DNA of 64,000 bases, taken from the NCBI GenBank assembly GCA_023426245.1, contig JAFABB010000060.1, positions 1 to 64,000 on the forward strand, read 5' to 3'. Below the pieces are notes generated by a model, which saw nothing but the letters and a program-made list of their open reading frames with translations, was not told where the DNA came from and ran no database searches. Below, piece by piece: positions 44,329 through 52,318 of the stretch. How positions within the stretch are numbered: the stretch's first letter is position 1; every line of letters starts with the position of its first letter. The DNA comes from Bacillota bacterium. GTDB taxonomy: Bacteria > Bacillota > UBA4882 > UBA8346. A program made the translations under genes and the position numbers.

Positions 44329-44883
44329 CTACCTTAATTTCCTACCCAGCTCTTCAGCTTGTTGTAAAATTTCCGGCTGTCCCATAATAGCATCTATTTC
44401 ATTTGTTTCACCTGCAATGATATTGCCGGCATTTTCCATTTTAAAATAGCCGAACCTTTGGTTTAAATATTCCGTTACATTGGTGTATACTGCTGGAGGC
44501 GCACCGCTACAGGTCACGGTGATGTACTTTTTACCCGATAACTTTTTTGGAATGTTATAATTCTCTAGAAACGGACGCATTCTGTCAAGAAAATTTTTGG
44601 TATGCCCGCTAACTTGCTCCATAAATACAGGCGTTCCCATAATAATGCAATCTGCATCCGCTATTTTAGGTAACAAAGCTGTCATCTTATCGTTAATTGA
44701 ACAAGTATCAACTTTTTGAAACTGACAGGCATCACAGGCCATACATCCCTTCAAATTCATTTCCGCTAAATTATATACTTCAACCTCATGACCACTTTCC
44801 TGCGCGCCTTTACAGATCGCATCAACTATTTTTACGGTATTGCCGTTTTTTCTCGGACTCCCTACAAATGCCATAATTTTCAT
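44329..44883 (-). CDS. flavodoxin-like NAD(P)H-dependent FMN reductase
   Basis: 184 residues: FVGSPRKNGNT phosphate loop, CMACDACQFQKVDTC Cys cluster, GTPVFMEQVSGHTKNFLDRMRPF flavin segment. Iron-sulfur flavoprotein type electron-transfer enzyme. ATG 7 nt after TAGGAGG. Its promoter carries the same operator as the TetR gene directly upstream, so it is the repressor's target. Confidence 0.9.
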   Translation of the reverse strand: MKIMAFVGSPRKNGNTVKIVDAICKGAQESGHEVEVYNLAEMNLKGCMACDACQFQKVDTCSINDKMTALLPKIADADCIIMGTPVFMEQVSGHTKNFLDRMRPFLENYNIPKKLSGKKYITVTCSGAPPAVYTNVTEYLNQRFGYFKMENAGNIIAGETNEIDAIMGQPEILQQAEELGRKLR

Positions 44884-45023
44884 TGTTATTCCTCCTAAAA
44901 TTAAACGATTATTTCCTATTTTGCATTTCACCAGCCCATAGATTAAACCATACCACCTCCTTAAATCGAATTCTCTTTCACCGAAATCAACCTCTAATGT
45001 TACAACACAACATTCTTTTCGTT

Positions 45024-45053
45024 TTAATAATGATTAAACGTTCATTCATTCAA
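45024..45053 (-). promoter_or_regulatory. promoter of the FMN reductase with TetR operator
   Basis: Minus strand: -35 TTGAAT (45048-45053), 18-bp spacer containing TGAACGTTTA (45035-45044), -10 TATTAA (45024-45029). The spacer palindrome matches that of the TetR promoter (45659-45668). Confidence 0.7.
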
Positions 45054-45070
45054 GAGCATAAAAAAATAAT

Positions 45071-45643
45071 TCATGCTTTAATAGCAGCCCAACACATTTG
45101 AATCATTTCATCAATATTTTGTTCCGTAAATTCAAATTCTCCATTGAAATGTTTTTTGGCGATTTGCATTAACGGAGCAAAAGTATAAGTTACTAGGAAA
45201 TCAATATCAATAGGGCGAAAGATACCGCGATCTTTTCCCCTTTCAAAAAAATCCCGTAGTGGCTTGGTTGTGATTTCAAGTTCTTCGCCACACAATTTCT
45301 CGATCAGCGGTGAGTTAATATACTGTTCAAAAAAGAGAAAACAGTCCCCATTATTGATCGCGAAATCAAGATAATTTTTCAGGATCAATTTATATTCAAC
45401 TTCTGTTGGTAAAGAACCGTCAATTTCACGGAACATTTTCTGCTGCATTTCTTCCTTAACTGTTAAAAATAGTTTTTTGAGCATATCATCTTTATTCTCA
45501 AAATAAACATAGATAGTCCCCGCAGCAACACCCGCCTTTTGGGCAATCTTGGACATCGAAGTTTCTGCTAACCCAATCTCATTGATAAGTTGGATGGCCG
45601 CGAAAATAATTTTTTCTTTTTTAGTAGCATCTAAATATCTCAT
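45071..45643 (-). CDS. TetR/AcrR family transcriptional regulator
   Basis: 190 residues with a typical TetR helix-turn-helix (IIFAAIQLINEIGL, MSKIAQKAGVAAGTIYVYFENKDD). I place the start at ATG 45643: a full promoter ends 7 nt before it, so the transcript begins at or next to this ATG, and a longer frame (to 45679) would run through the promoter. The mRNA is probably leaderless. Divides control of itself and the FMN reductase through a shared operator. Confidence 0.85.
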   Translation of the reverse strand: MRYLDATKKEKIIFAAIQLINEIGLAETSMSKIAQKAGVAAGTIYVYFENKDDMLKKLFLTVKEEMQQKMFREIDGSLPTEVEYKLILKNYLDFAINNGDCFLFFEQYINSPLIEKLCGEELEITTKPLRDFFERGKDRGIFRPIDIDFLVTYTFAPLMQIAKKHFNGEFEFTEQNIDEMIQMCWAAIKA

Positions 45644-45650
45644 GTATTGA

Positions 45651-45679
45651 ATAATAAATGAACGTTCAATCATTGTCAA
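45651..45679 (-). promoter_or_regulatory. promoter and operator of the TetR gene
   Basis: Minus strand: TTGACA (45674-45679), exactly 17 bp, TATTAT (45651-45656). The spacer holds the perfect palindrome TGAACGTTCA (45659-45668), so a bound repressor would cover the polymerase site. Confidence 0.82.
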
Positions 45680-45775
45680 TAAGTTTTTATAGATAAAGCA
45701 TACTATCGAAGCTTGTCGAGCCCGTCGATTTCATTTTTAAATTCCCTTAGGCTATTTGGAAATTGACGTGGACGA

Positions 45776-46348
45776 CTACTTACGGGAACATTGTTTCCCA
45801 TATTCATCTTGACTTAATGAATACAAAAATTCACCATTAAAATGGTCAAACTCAGTTATTAATCCGCTGATTACCCCAGCTCTTTTCATCCCAATCTTCT
45901 CCATTACCCTTTTTGAAGCGATATTATCCGGATGAACCGCACCAATTATCTCTCCTAAATTAAGTTGCGAAAAAGCATACTTCAGCATAGCTTCGGCAGC
46001 TTCTGTTGCATAACCCTTTCTCCAATAAGTTTTTCCGATGCTATAAAAAACTTCATTTTTTGTTCGGTCATACGCTATACCCCCTACACCGCAAAAACCA
46101 ACTATTTTTCCATTCAATTTTTCTGTAATCGCAAAAAAGTGTCGAAATGTTCGGTGATTTAGATCATACAGCCATAAAACTAATTTAATAAATTCATTGG
46201 CATCATCAATTGATTCCCACGGTTTGTCAGGGGTGTATGTATACATTTCTTTATCTTTCATGATATTATAAATGGACTCGTTATCATCCATTTTACATGG
46301 TCTTATTAATAATCGGTTGGTTTCGATTTTGATATTTTTATCAAATAT
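45776..46348 (-). CDS. GNAT acetyltransferase, RimJ/RimL type, apparent ATA start
   Basis: 190 residues. The family N-terminus KIETNRLLIRPCKMDD is encoded upstream of the first ATG (46291), so the ATG-started protein would lack its first strand. The extended frame begins best at ATA 46346-46348, 7 nt after AAAGGGGAG; no ATG, GTG or TTG fits. Acetyl-CoA segment YWRKGYATEAAEAM and the C-terminal NIASKRVMEKIGM are intact. It probably acetylates an N-terminus or a small amine. Confidence 0.8.
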   Translation of the reverse strand: MFDKNIKIETNRLLIRPCKMDDNESIYNIMKDKEMYTYTPDKPWESIDDANEFIKLVLWLYDLNHRTFRHFFAITEKLNGKIVGFCGVGGIAYDRTKNEVFYSIGKTYWRKGYATEAAEAMLKYAFSQLNLGEIIGAVHPDNIASKRVMEKIGMKRAGVISGLITEFDHFNGEFLYSLSQDEYGKQCSRK

Positions 46349-47010
46349 AAGTAAACTCCCCTTTCCTGCACGGTATCAGACCTTAGGAGGAGATATTTTA
46401 AAATATAACCAAAATGAACTGTCAAGGTCTTTACCTTGGGTTTATGATTTTTTTGTTGATTCAGTAGATTTTTTAACGGAACAATTTGAGCAATCTCCCC
46501 AACTGGAAGTTCATCAAAAGTGTAATCCGAAAATTCTCCACAGATAACCGGTGTTACTTCCCGTATGGCATCAACGCACCGCAACCCAAATCCATTCCAA
46601 AAAAAGCAGTTGAGCGCTTCCGCGTCATGTGCATATAGGGCAATTGCATGGCTTAAGATCCCATTGTTGACCCACTTTTGAGCGGCTTGTGGGTACATCT
46701 GCGAATAGATCCGGTTCCGGTTATTTTTGATTGCGCCATGGGCGTGAATTGGAGAAAACGCGCCCATGGTGGTGCCAAAATGATTATTTATGGGATTATG
46801 GCAGGTAAAAAACCCAACGAGTTCACCGGTTTCAATAGCGACAATGCCCAAATGATGTTCAACCATTTCTGAAATCATTTGGCAAAAAAAATTAAGGTAA
46901 TCGCCTGATGGAAGGATCGGTACTGCATTTTGCTCCTCGAAATATTTCGCCAAAGCAAGCCGGGCTGCAGCTTCAATGTGGTTATCATTGAAATTTCCAA
47001 AGGTCAACAT
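46306..47010 (-). pseudogene. GNAT-family acetyltransferase with replaced C-terminus
   Basis: The first 180 or so residues read as an acetyltransferase N-terminal region (GDYLNFFCQMISEMVEHHLGIVA, GELVGFF, ALYAHDAEALNCFFWNGFG). From about residue 185 the sequence turns basic and unlike the family, and runs over the ribosome binding site and start of the next gene. A deletion that removed the second domain is the simplest reading. ATG with AGGA 7 nt upstream. Confidence 0.55.
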
Positions 47011-47269
47011 AGGGAGTTCCTATGGAGATAATGATAAAAACCAACCAAGCTGATTAAAAATTGGCGTATCCAGGGATGTTTCATGCCTCAACAGCTCACT
47101 CCTGCCATTTTTCTCCTGCCCTCCGATGGTATATCCACGAAGAATTCCACATAGCCCTATCATCGCTTATTTTTACCAAAAAGGCAATTGAAAAAATGAC
47201 TATAATCATTATTTCTGTCTCTTCAAAGTACATTTCGCCATGGGATTGGTGTCGTAGACCGGCATAAAA

Positions 47270-47623
47270 TTACCCATCAAGTTCAATTTCAGTGTCGAGT
47301 TTATCCATAAATGACTTAAATTCTATTGTGATATCCATGTCCATTCGCTCCGATAGCACCAGCAGCCACCATAAGCATTCCGCAATCTTGCCTCTTAATT
47401 CGGTATGGGCGTCTTCTCCGTGCAGCCATCGTCCCTCTGAAGCCATAACCAGCCGGGCCAGAACACCGATATCGGAAGTGAAAGCAAGCATGTCTTCTTC
47501 GATCGACCATTCACTCTTGTGGTTCTGCTTTTCGAGTCGATGGTAGAGCCGGCGCACCCTCATTGCACGCTGGGTGGCAGCGGTGAAATCAATATCCATG
47601 GTTCGTAACGGTTCCCGATTCAT
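47270..47623 (-). CDS. MazG-like nucleotide pyrophosphohydrolase domain protein
   Basis: 117 residues, all helical. EWSIEEDMLAFTSDIGVLARLV and KIAECLWWLLVLSERMDMD give an ExxE-helix-ExxD layout, as in MazG-like all-alpha NTP pyrophosphatases. Substrate unknown. ATG 8 nt after AAGGA. Confidence 0.72.
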   Translation of the reverse strand: MNREPLRTMDIDFTAATQRAMRVRRLYHRLEKQNHKSEWSIEEDMLAFTSDIGVLARLVMASEGRWLHGEDAHTELRGKIAECLWWLLVLSERMDMDITIEFKSFMDKLDTEIELDG

Positions 47624-47773
47624 ATACTTCATCCTTTTCATCCATTTTTTAAGGAGCATCATGTTTTAACCGGCAAGAGTCGAGTCCCTATCGTGAGAAA
47701 AAGAACCTTGATTCCAAAGAGCACCTTGCATCTCGCCTGATTATTGATTTCCTCAATTTATTCCCAGTATATT

Positions 47774-47809
47774 AAAAGGAATATGACTATAGAGTGTCAT
47801 ATTCCTTTT
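47774..47809. other. 14-bp perfect inverted repeat in a divergent spacer
   Basis: AAAAGGAATATGAC / GTCATATTCCTTTT with an 8-bp centre. It looks like a terminator but lies between two gene starts that point away from each other, so an operator or an element remnant is also possible. Confidence 0.6.
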
Positions 47810-47907
47810 GTTAATTATTATTGATTTCCATCCGACATCATCGGGCACCCACTGTCGGATATCCCGATTGAATTTCTGCTATTCTATCCATGGAGGAGGT
47901 CATCGTC

Positions 47908-48783
47908 ATGGGGTTGCTTGAAAATATGAATAGCGCTTTAGATTACATTGAAGAAAATCTGGCAGAGGAAATTGATTATAAAAAAATAGCAAGACTGGCG
48001 CTCTGTTCCGAGTACCATTTTAAAAGGATGTTCTCTTTCCTGGCAGGGGTTACTCTATCGGAATATATTCGCCGCCGACGCCTAACCCTTGCAGCATTCG
48101 AGCTAATTGCCAGTGATTTAAAAATCATGGATCTTGCCGTTAAATATGGGTATAGTTCACCGGACTCATTTACAAGAGCTTTCCAAATTGTTCATGGTCT
48201 AACACCTTCGGAAGCCAGGAATATCGGTCAAGCACTCAAAGCTTATCCCCGCATGACCTTCCAATTAACGATTCAAGGAGGAGACGAAATGAATTACCGT
48301 ATTGAAAGAAAAGAAAACTTTCGAATTATTGGAATCAAAAAAAGAGTTCCAATCCGCTTTAACGGAGTCAATCCCGAGATTGCCGCGATGTGGCAATCCT
48401 TAGACAGCGAGCTGATTAACAAACTGAAAAGCCTCTCCAACATAGAACCAATGGGATTAATTAGCGCATCGGCTAATTTTTCCGAAGGTCGAATGGAAGA
48501 ACAAGGTGAACTCGACCATTATATTGGAGTTGCAACCACCGAAAAGTGTCCAATCAACTTTACATGCCTTGAAGTTCCCGCCACGACGTGGGGAGAATTC
48601 GAAGCGGTCGGCCCATTCCCAAATAAGCTTCAAGAAGTCTGGGGACGCATCTATTCCGAATGGTTTCCTTCATCCAACTATGAACTGTCCGAAGGTCCGG
48701 AAATCTTATGGAATGAGCATAAGGATATAACCGTGCCGAACTTCCGGAGTCAAATCTGGATACCGGTTGTAAAAAGACCATAA
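47908..48783 (+). CDS. AraC-family regulator with GyrI-like effector domain
   Basis: 291 residues. N-terminal AraC/XylS double helix-turn-helix (IARLALCSEYHFKRMFSF, VKYGYSSPDSFTRAFQ), then a C-terminal GyrI-like small-molecule domain (about 135-290, YIGVATTEKCP, WIPVVK). Such fusions sense hydrophobic cations or drugs. I chose ATG 47908, 8 nt after GGAGGAGG. The MFS exporter downstream is the probable target. Confidence 0.92.
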   Translation: MGLLENMNSALDYIEENLAEEIDYKKIARLALCSEYHFKRMFSFLAGVTLSEYIRRRRLTLAAFELIASDLKIMDLAVKYGYSSPDSFTRAFQIVHGLTPSEARNIGQALKAYPRMTFQLTIQGGDEMNYRIERKENFRIIGIKKRVPIRFNGVNPEIAAMWQSLDSELINKLKSLSNIEPMGLISASANFSEGRMEEQGELDHYIGVATTEKCPINFTCLEVPATTWGEFEAVGPFPNKLQEVWGRIYSEWFPSSNYELSEGPEILWNEHKDITVPNFRSQIWIPVVKRP

Positions 48784-48969
48784 GATAAAAATCAATTCAA
48801 TCAATACCCATTCAAGATCGAGTCCGTTCTTTAGTTCACCTCTTTGGGTTCCCCGTCCAAAAATTCATTGCAATTCAAGGGACCATGGTAAAATATCGCA
48901 ACCGGTATTCTTCGGCTAGCTTGGGGTCAAATTGCCTTTCGCAAATCATCCGTTAATTGCTTAGCCTTC

Positions 48970-49008
48970 CGTTCAAGCCGGAAACTTGGCAAATTGCCGG
49001 CTTGAACG
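48970..49008. other. 12-bp perfect inverted repeat
   Basis: CGTTCAAGCCGG / CCGGCTTGAACG with a 15-nt loop, upstream of the MFS gene. No T-run on either side; terminator of the AraC gene or operator for the transporter cannot be separated. Confidence 0.5.
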
Positions 49009-49153
49009 ATTATATCACCGGAACCGTACCTATATCGGGTACTTACAAATACTAAACTTTCAGTTTATAATAAACTCATTAAAAGCTCCTAAAGATTCCG
49101 GAGATATGATTTACAAACCAAACAAGTCCCAAAAGCAAAGGCAGGTTCAACCC

Positions 49154-50341
49154 ATGAATAACGTCCACCCTAAAATCACGGAATTCCCCCAATGGATTAC
49201 AGTTTTATTGGCTGTTGCTTGTGGAGTGATCGTAGCAAATCTTTATTACGCTCAACCCCTAATCGGTCCCATTAGCACGGATATTCATCTTCCCCTATCA
49301 TCTGCGGGATTCATCGTAACCCTAACTCAAATCGGTTATGGGATCGGCCTATTATTTATTGTTCCACTATCTGATATTATCGAAAACCGGCGCTTGGTAA
49401 CCGCCGTATTGGTCATTGCGATTAGCGCATTAATCGGCGCTGGTCTATCGCGCAACGCCATCGTCTTTCTGATCACAACGTTGTTTATTGGGATAGGCTC
49501 TGTAACCGCACAAATATTAGTACCCTACGCATCCTACTTAGCTCCGGAAGAACGACGGGGTCAAGTGGTCGGCAAGGTAATGAGCGGGCTATTGTTAGGA
49601 ATCATGTTGGCGCGGCCCATTGCCAGTTTTGTCACGGATCTTTGGGGTTGGCACGCGGTTTTTATTCTCTCGACCGCCATGACGTCTGGTTTAACCGTGG
49701 TATTGGCATTCATTCTTCCCCGGCGAAAACCTACACCAACTCTTGACTACGGCAGTTTAATCCGTTCGATGGGATCCCTTTTTGCAACCAAAACGGTTTT
49801 ACGCCGCCGGGCATTCTATCAGGCTTGTCTATTCGGCGCATTCAGTTTATTTTGGACAACAACCCCTTTATGGCTGGCGCAACATTTTAATCTTTCCCAG
49901 CGAGGTATCGCCCTATTTGCCCTTGCCGGTGTCGCCGGCGCAATAGCGGCTCCCATGGCCGGGAGGCTTGCCGATAAGGGCTTTACAAAACCATTGACCG
50001 GTCTTGCCATTGTCATTGCCATCCTCTCGTTTGCCATGACCCTTTTGGTTAAAGATGCATCGGCTATCGCTTTAACGTTGTTTATCATAGCAGCCATTAG
50101 TCTGGATATGGCGGTTTCCGGCAATCTCGTTCTCGGGCAGCGGGCTATTTATTCGCTGGGCAGTGAAATACGGGGGCGTGTCAACGGAGTATTCATGGCC
50201 GTATTCTTTACCGGCGGGGCGATCGGCTCCGCATTGGGCGGCTGGGGGTATGCGCGCGGCGGCTGGATGCTGGCATCCCTTTTCGGACTGATCATGCCGG
50301 TTATTGCATTATCCTATTATCTCACGGAAAGAAACAACTAG
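49154..50341 (+). CDS. MFS family efflux transporter
   Basis: 395 residues, twelve predicted helices. NLYYAQPLIGPIS in helix 1, then GYGIGLLFIVPLSDIIENRR (the MFS A-motif region between helices 2 and 3) and a matching repeat in the second half (AGRLADKG). Proton-driven export of small molecules. ATG 49154 follows AGGT by 7 nt; two earlier starts lack spacing. Same strand as the AraC/GyrI regulator. Confidence 0.9.
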   Translation: MNNVHPKITEFPQWITVLLAVACGVIVANLYYAQPLIGPISTDIHLPLSSAGFIVTLTQIGYGIGLLFIVPLSDIIENRRLVTAVLVIAISALIGAGLSRNAIVFLITTLFIGIGSVTAQILVPYASYLAPEERRGQVVGKVMSGLLLGIMLARPIASFVTDLWGWHAVFILSTAMTSGLTVVLAFILPRRKPTPTLDYGSLIRSMGSLFATKTVLRRRAFYQACLFGAFSLFWTTTPLWLAQHFNLSQRGIALFALAGVAGAIAAPMAGRLADKGFTKPLTGLAIVIAILSFAMTLLVKDASAIALTLFIIAAISLDMAVSGNLVLGQRAIYSLGSEIRGRVNGVFMAVFFTGGAIGSALGGWGYARGGWMLASLFGLIMPVIALSYYLTERNN

Positions 50342-50445
50342 CTTTTTTAAGGCCCGCGTATGGTTATAATATACCCAAAAGACTTGTCTTTCCCCCATTT
50401 GTCAAAAAGTTGCCGGGGTATATTTTTTTAACGGGGGGGGATTTT

Positions 50446-50463
50446 ATGAGTAGACATAGATAA
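50446..50463 (+). other. possible five-codon leader ORF
   Basis: A GGGGGGGG ribosome-binding-like run is followed after 5 nt by ATG and four more codons (MSRHR) and a stop, 17 bp before the TTG start of the next gene. May couple translation or be chance. Confidence 0.25.
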
Positions 50464-50480
50464 CCGAGGTACCCAAGTCA

Positions 50481-50936
50481 TTGTTCAAAGACAGGCTATT
50501 ACGAGGAGCGGTAGCTGGGATAATCGCCGCTCTTTATCATTTAATTTGGAATCTATCCTCCCAATATCTTTTCCACTTTGCCAGAGTGACCTGGTTTGAA
50601 TCCATGAGCCAAGTCATTGCCGGACACTCCATAACAAGCACGATGGACTTTATCGTCTCTACCGGTTACCTGCTGATCTGGAATGGATTCTTAGGCGCGC
50701 TCTTCATCCGTTTCGTAATCCCCGACCGGGATGGAAGCTATATCGGAAGAGCGATCGGATTTAGTTTTATCGCCTGGTTTTTTCTCCAGGCGATTGGGAC
50801 CATGCATCATGTAAAGACACTGGATAATGTGGCCTGGCAGACCATACTATCCAATTGGATTGACGTCATCATCTTTGGGGTTGTTTTGGGCCGGCTCACT
50901 CAAAAATGGGATCAACGCGAAGCAAAAAAGCGCTAA
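50481..50936 (+). CDS. four-helix membrane protein, member of local family
   Basis: 151 residues, four predicted helices. Pattern RGAVAGIIAALYHLIW at the N-terminus and IDVIIFGVVLGRLTQKWD at the C-terminus recall the three related proteins at 53785, 55969 and 56415. TTG start with GAGGT about 10 nt upstream. Function unknown. Confidence 0.72.
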   Translation: MFKDRLLRGAVAGIIAALYHLIWNLSSQYLFHFARVTWFESMSQVIAGHSITSTMDFIVSTGYLLIWNGFLGALFIRFVIPDRDGSYIGRAIGFSFIAWFFLQAIGTMHHVKTLDNVAWQTILSNWIDVIIFGVVLGRLTQKWDQREAKKR

Positions 50937-51283
50937 CATCTTGGAAAACCTAATACAAAAGGCCTCCCGAGAAATAATTTTAAATCCATTGGAATATTTT
51001 CATTTGGAGCCGATGTTTCCTTTTTTCTCTCAAGGATATGTTTATAGAAAGCGTTCCCAGAAAATAGTCCTCCGGTTTTCCGCAGATTTCATTGGCCGGC
51101 CGGGCAGGAACGGGCCATCCGATTCAAACGAAATAGTAAGGTAACCGTAAGATTCTTTTGTATTTTTTTCCATTTTGATTTATAATTTTTATCAGGAATG
51201 GTATTTGTTTACAATTTAAAAAAATTAAAAACCTTTCCCTGCCTTCCAGTAACAAAAATAACTTCTTTCAAGGAGGTTACCCC

Positions 51284-51937
51284 ATGCTAAACCGAACTGT
51301 GGAAGTTTCCCTCCGCGATTTCCAGCAAAAACTGGATGCCTGTAAAACCAAAATCGTGTTCCAACAATTGCTGGCCCAATCTCTTCTGGCGGAGTTTGAG
51401 TCTTTATCCTCCGATATCGAATCTTTAAAACAAGCCCTTGGTGCTTCATTCCGGGAAACCGGGGCTACGTCATCCGAAGTTGGTGTTCCATCGCCCGGTA
51501 ACGGGTCTTCATCGGAGAATTTTGGTGTACCATCCCTCAATAATGGGTCTTCATCACAGAATTTTGGTGTTACATCATGGAAACCAAATTCTTCAACATC
51601 GAATCATGGCGTTCAGGCGATTCAATCCGCATCGCCATTACCAAGTGACGGCGCTTCCATCCGGAAATTGTCTTCGCTGATCCGGCAGTCGGCAAAGGAA
51701 TCCTTGAAAATTTCTTACAGCAAGCCCAATATCCCCGGCCGGATGGCCCAGATTATCCTGACTATCAATGAAAAGAAAAGACTTTCAGTCGCGGAGATGC
51801 GGCAGATCACCGGTGTATCGAGAAATTCCCTTGGGCGCGATATCAAAGTCCTCAAACTTCTGGGCTGGCTTGAATTCCACGGGAGCCGCAAAAACGGTTA
51901 CTTTACATTAACCTCTTCATTTCCGGGGGTTTTCTAG
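51284..51937 (+). CDS. winged-helix protein with coiled coil and heptad-encoded linker
   Basis: 217 residues. Residues 1-50 form an amphipathic, probably coiled-coil region (SLRDFQQKLDACKTKIVFQQLL). Residues 53-108 are eight tandem seven-residue repeats encoded by 21-bp units, rich in Ser, Gly, Val, Asn. Residues 150-215 are a winged helix (LSVAEMRQITGVSRNSLGRDIKVLKLLGWLEFHGS). ATG 7 nt after AAGGAGG. A DNA-binding regulator is likely; target unknown. Just past the stop a second frame stays open, so a frameshifted C-terminal extension is possible. Confidence 0.72.
   Translation: MLNRTVEVSLRDFQQKLDACKTKIVFQQLLAQSLLAEFESLSSDIESLKQALGASFRETGATSSEVGVPSPGNGSSSENFGVPSLNNGSSSQNFGVTSWKPNSSTSNHGVQAIQSASPLPSDGASIRKLSSLIRQSAKESLKISYSKPNIPGRMAQIILTINEKKRLSVAEMRQITGVSRNSLGRDIKVLKLLGWLEFHGSRKNGYFTLTSSFPGVF
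51440..51607 (+). repeat. in-frame 21-bp tandem repeat
   Basis: Eight units of exactly 21 bp, for example 51482-51502... with GGTGTTCCATC or GGGTCTTCATC at their start. Each encodes seven residues (GVPSPGN, GSSSENF, GVPSLNN, GSSSQNF). Two alternating unit types suggest a 42-bp higher repeat. Confidence 0.85.
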
Positions 51938-51999
51938 ATCCTAAAGGGAAATGGATCAATTTGGAAGCGCAACTTGAAACTTGGTTTAACGGAAAAATC

Positions 52000-52301
52000 A
52001 TGTCAAAAAAACCAATCAACGAGCTGAAATATTATTGGAACAGATCGCCTGACCGTAAAAAACTCCAAGCCCTCTGGGACGCCCGGGATTATACGGACTC
52101 TGCTGAGGCTGTCTAAAAAGCAATTCGAAATCAATAAGAAATACAATATATAGCTTCATCGAAAGGTCGGTTTCAATATATTGTATTTCTTTATCGTCAA
52201 ATTTCCTTTTGAGACAGCCCCGAGTCTTAAACGCCCGCATCGAAGTGGACGAACTGTTGAATGCGTATCAAAAAGTAACCCCAAAACGGAAAATGAAATA
52301 A
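52000..52301 (+). pseudogene. small ORF interrupted by a palindromic element
   Basis: The reading frame ATG 52000 to 52104 (MSKKPINELKYYWNRSPDRK, then KLQALWDARDYTDSA) stops at the element at 52105-52221. After it, VLNARIEVDELLNAYQKVTP runs to TAA 52301. The two parts are in frame if about 119 nt are removed, so the element inserted into an intact gene. Host family not recognised; the frame also extends upstream to the winged-helix gene. Confidence 0.6.
52105..52221. mobile_element. 117-bp palindromic element, MITE-like
   Basis: Ends GAGGCTGTCTAAAAAG / CTTTTGAGACAGCCCC and inner inverted repeat AGAAATACAATATA / TATATTGTATTTCT. Same family as 19187-19304, subtype with GTCT rather than GTTG in the ends. 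Confidence 0.78.
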
Positions 52302-52318
52302 ACTTGCCGAAGGCAGAT

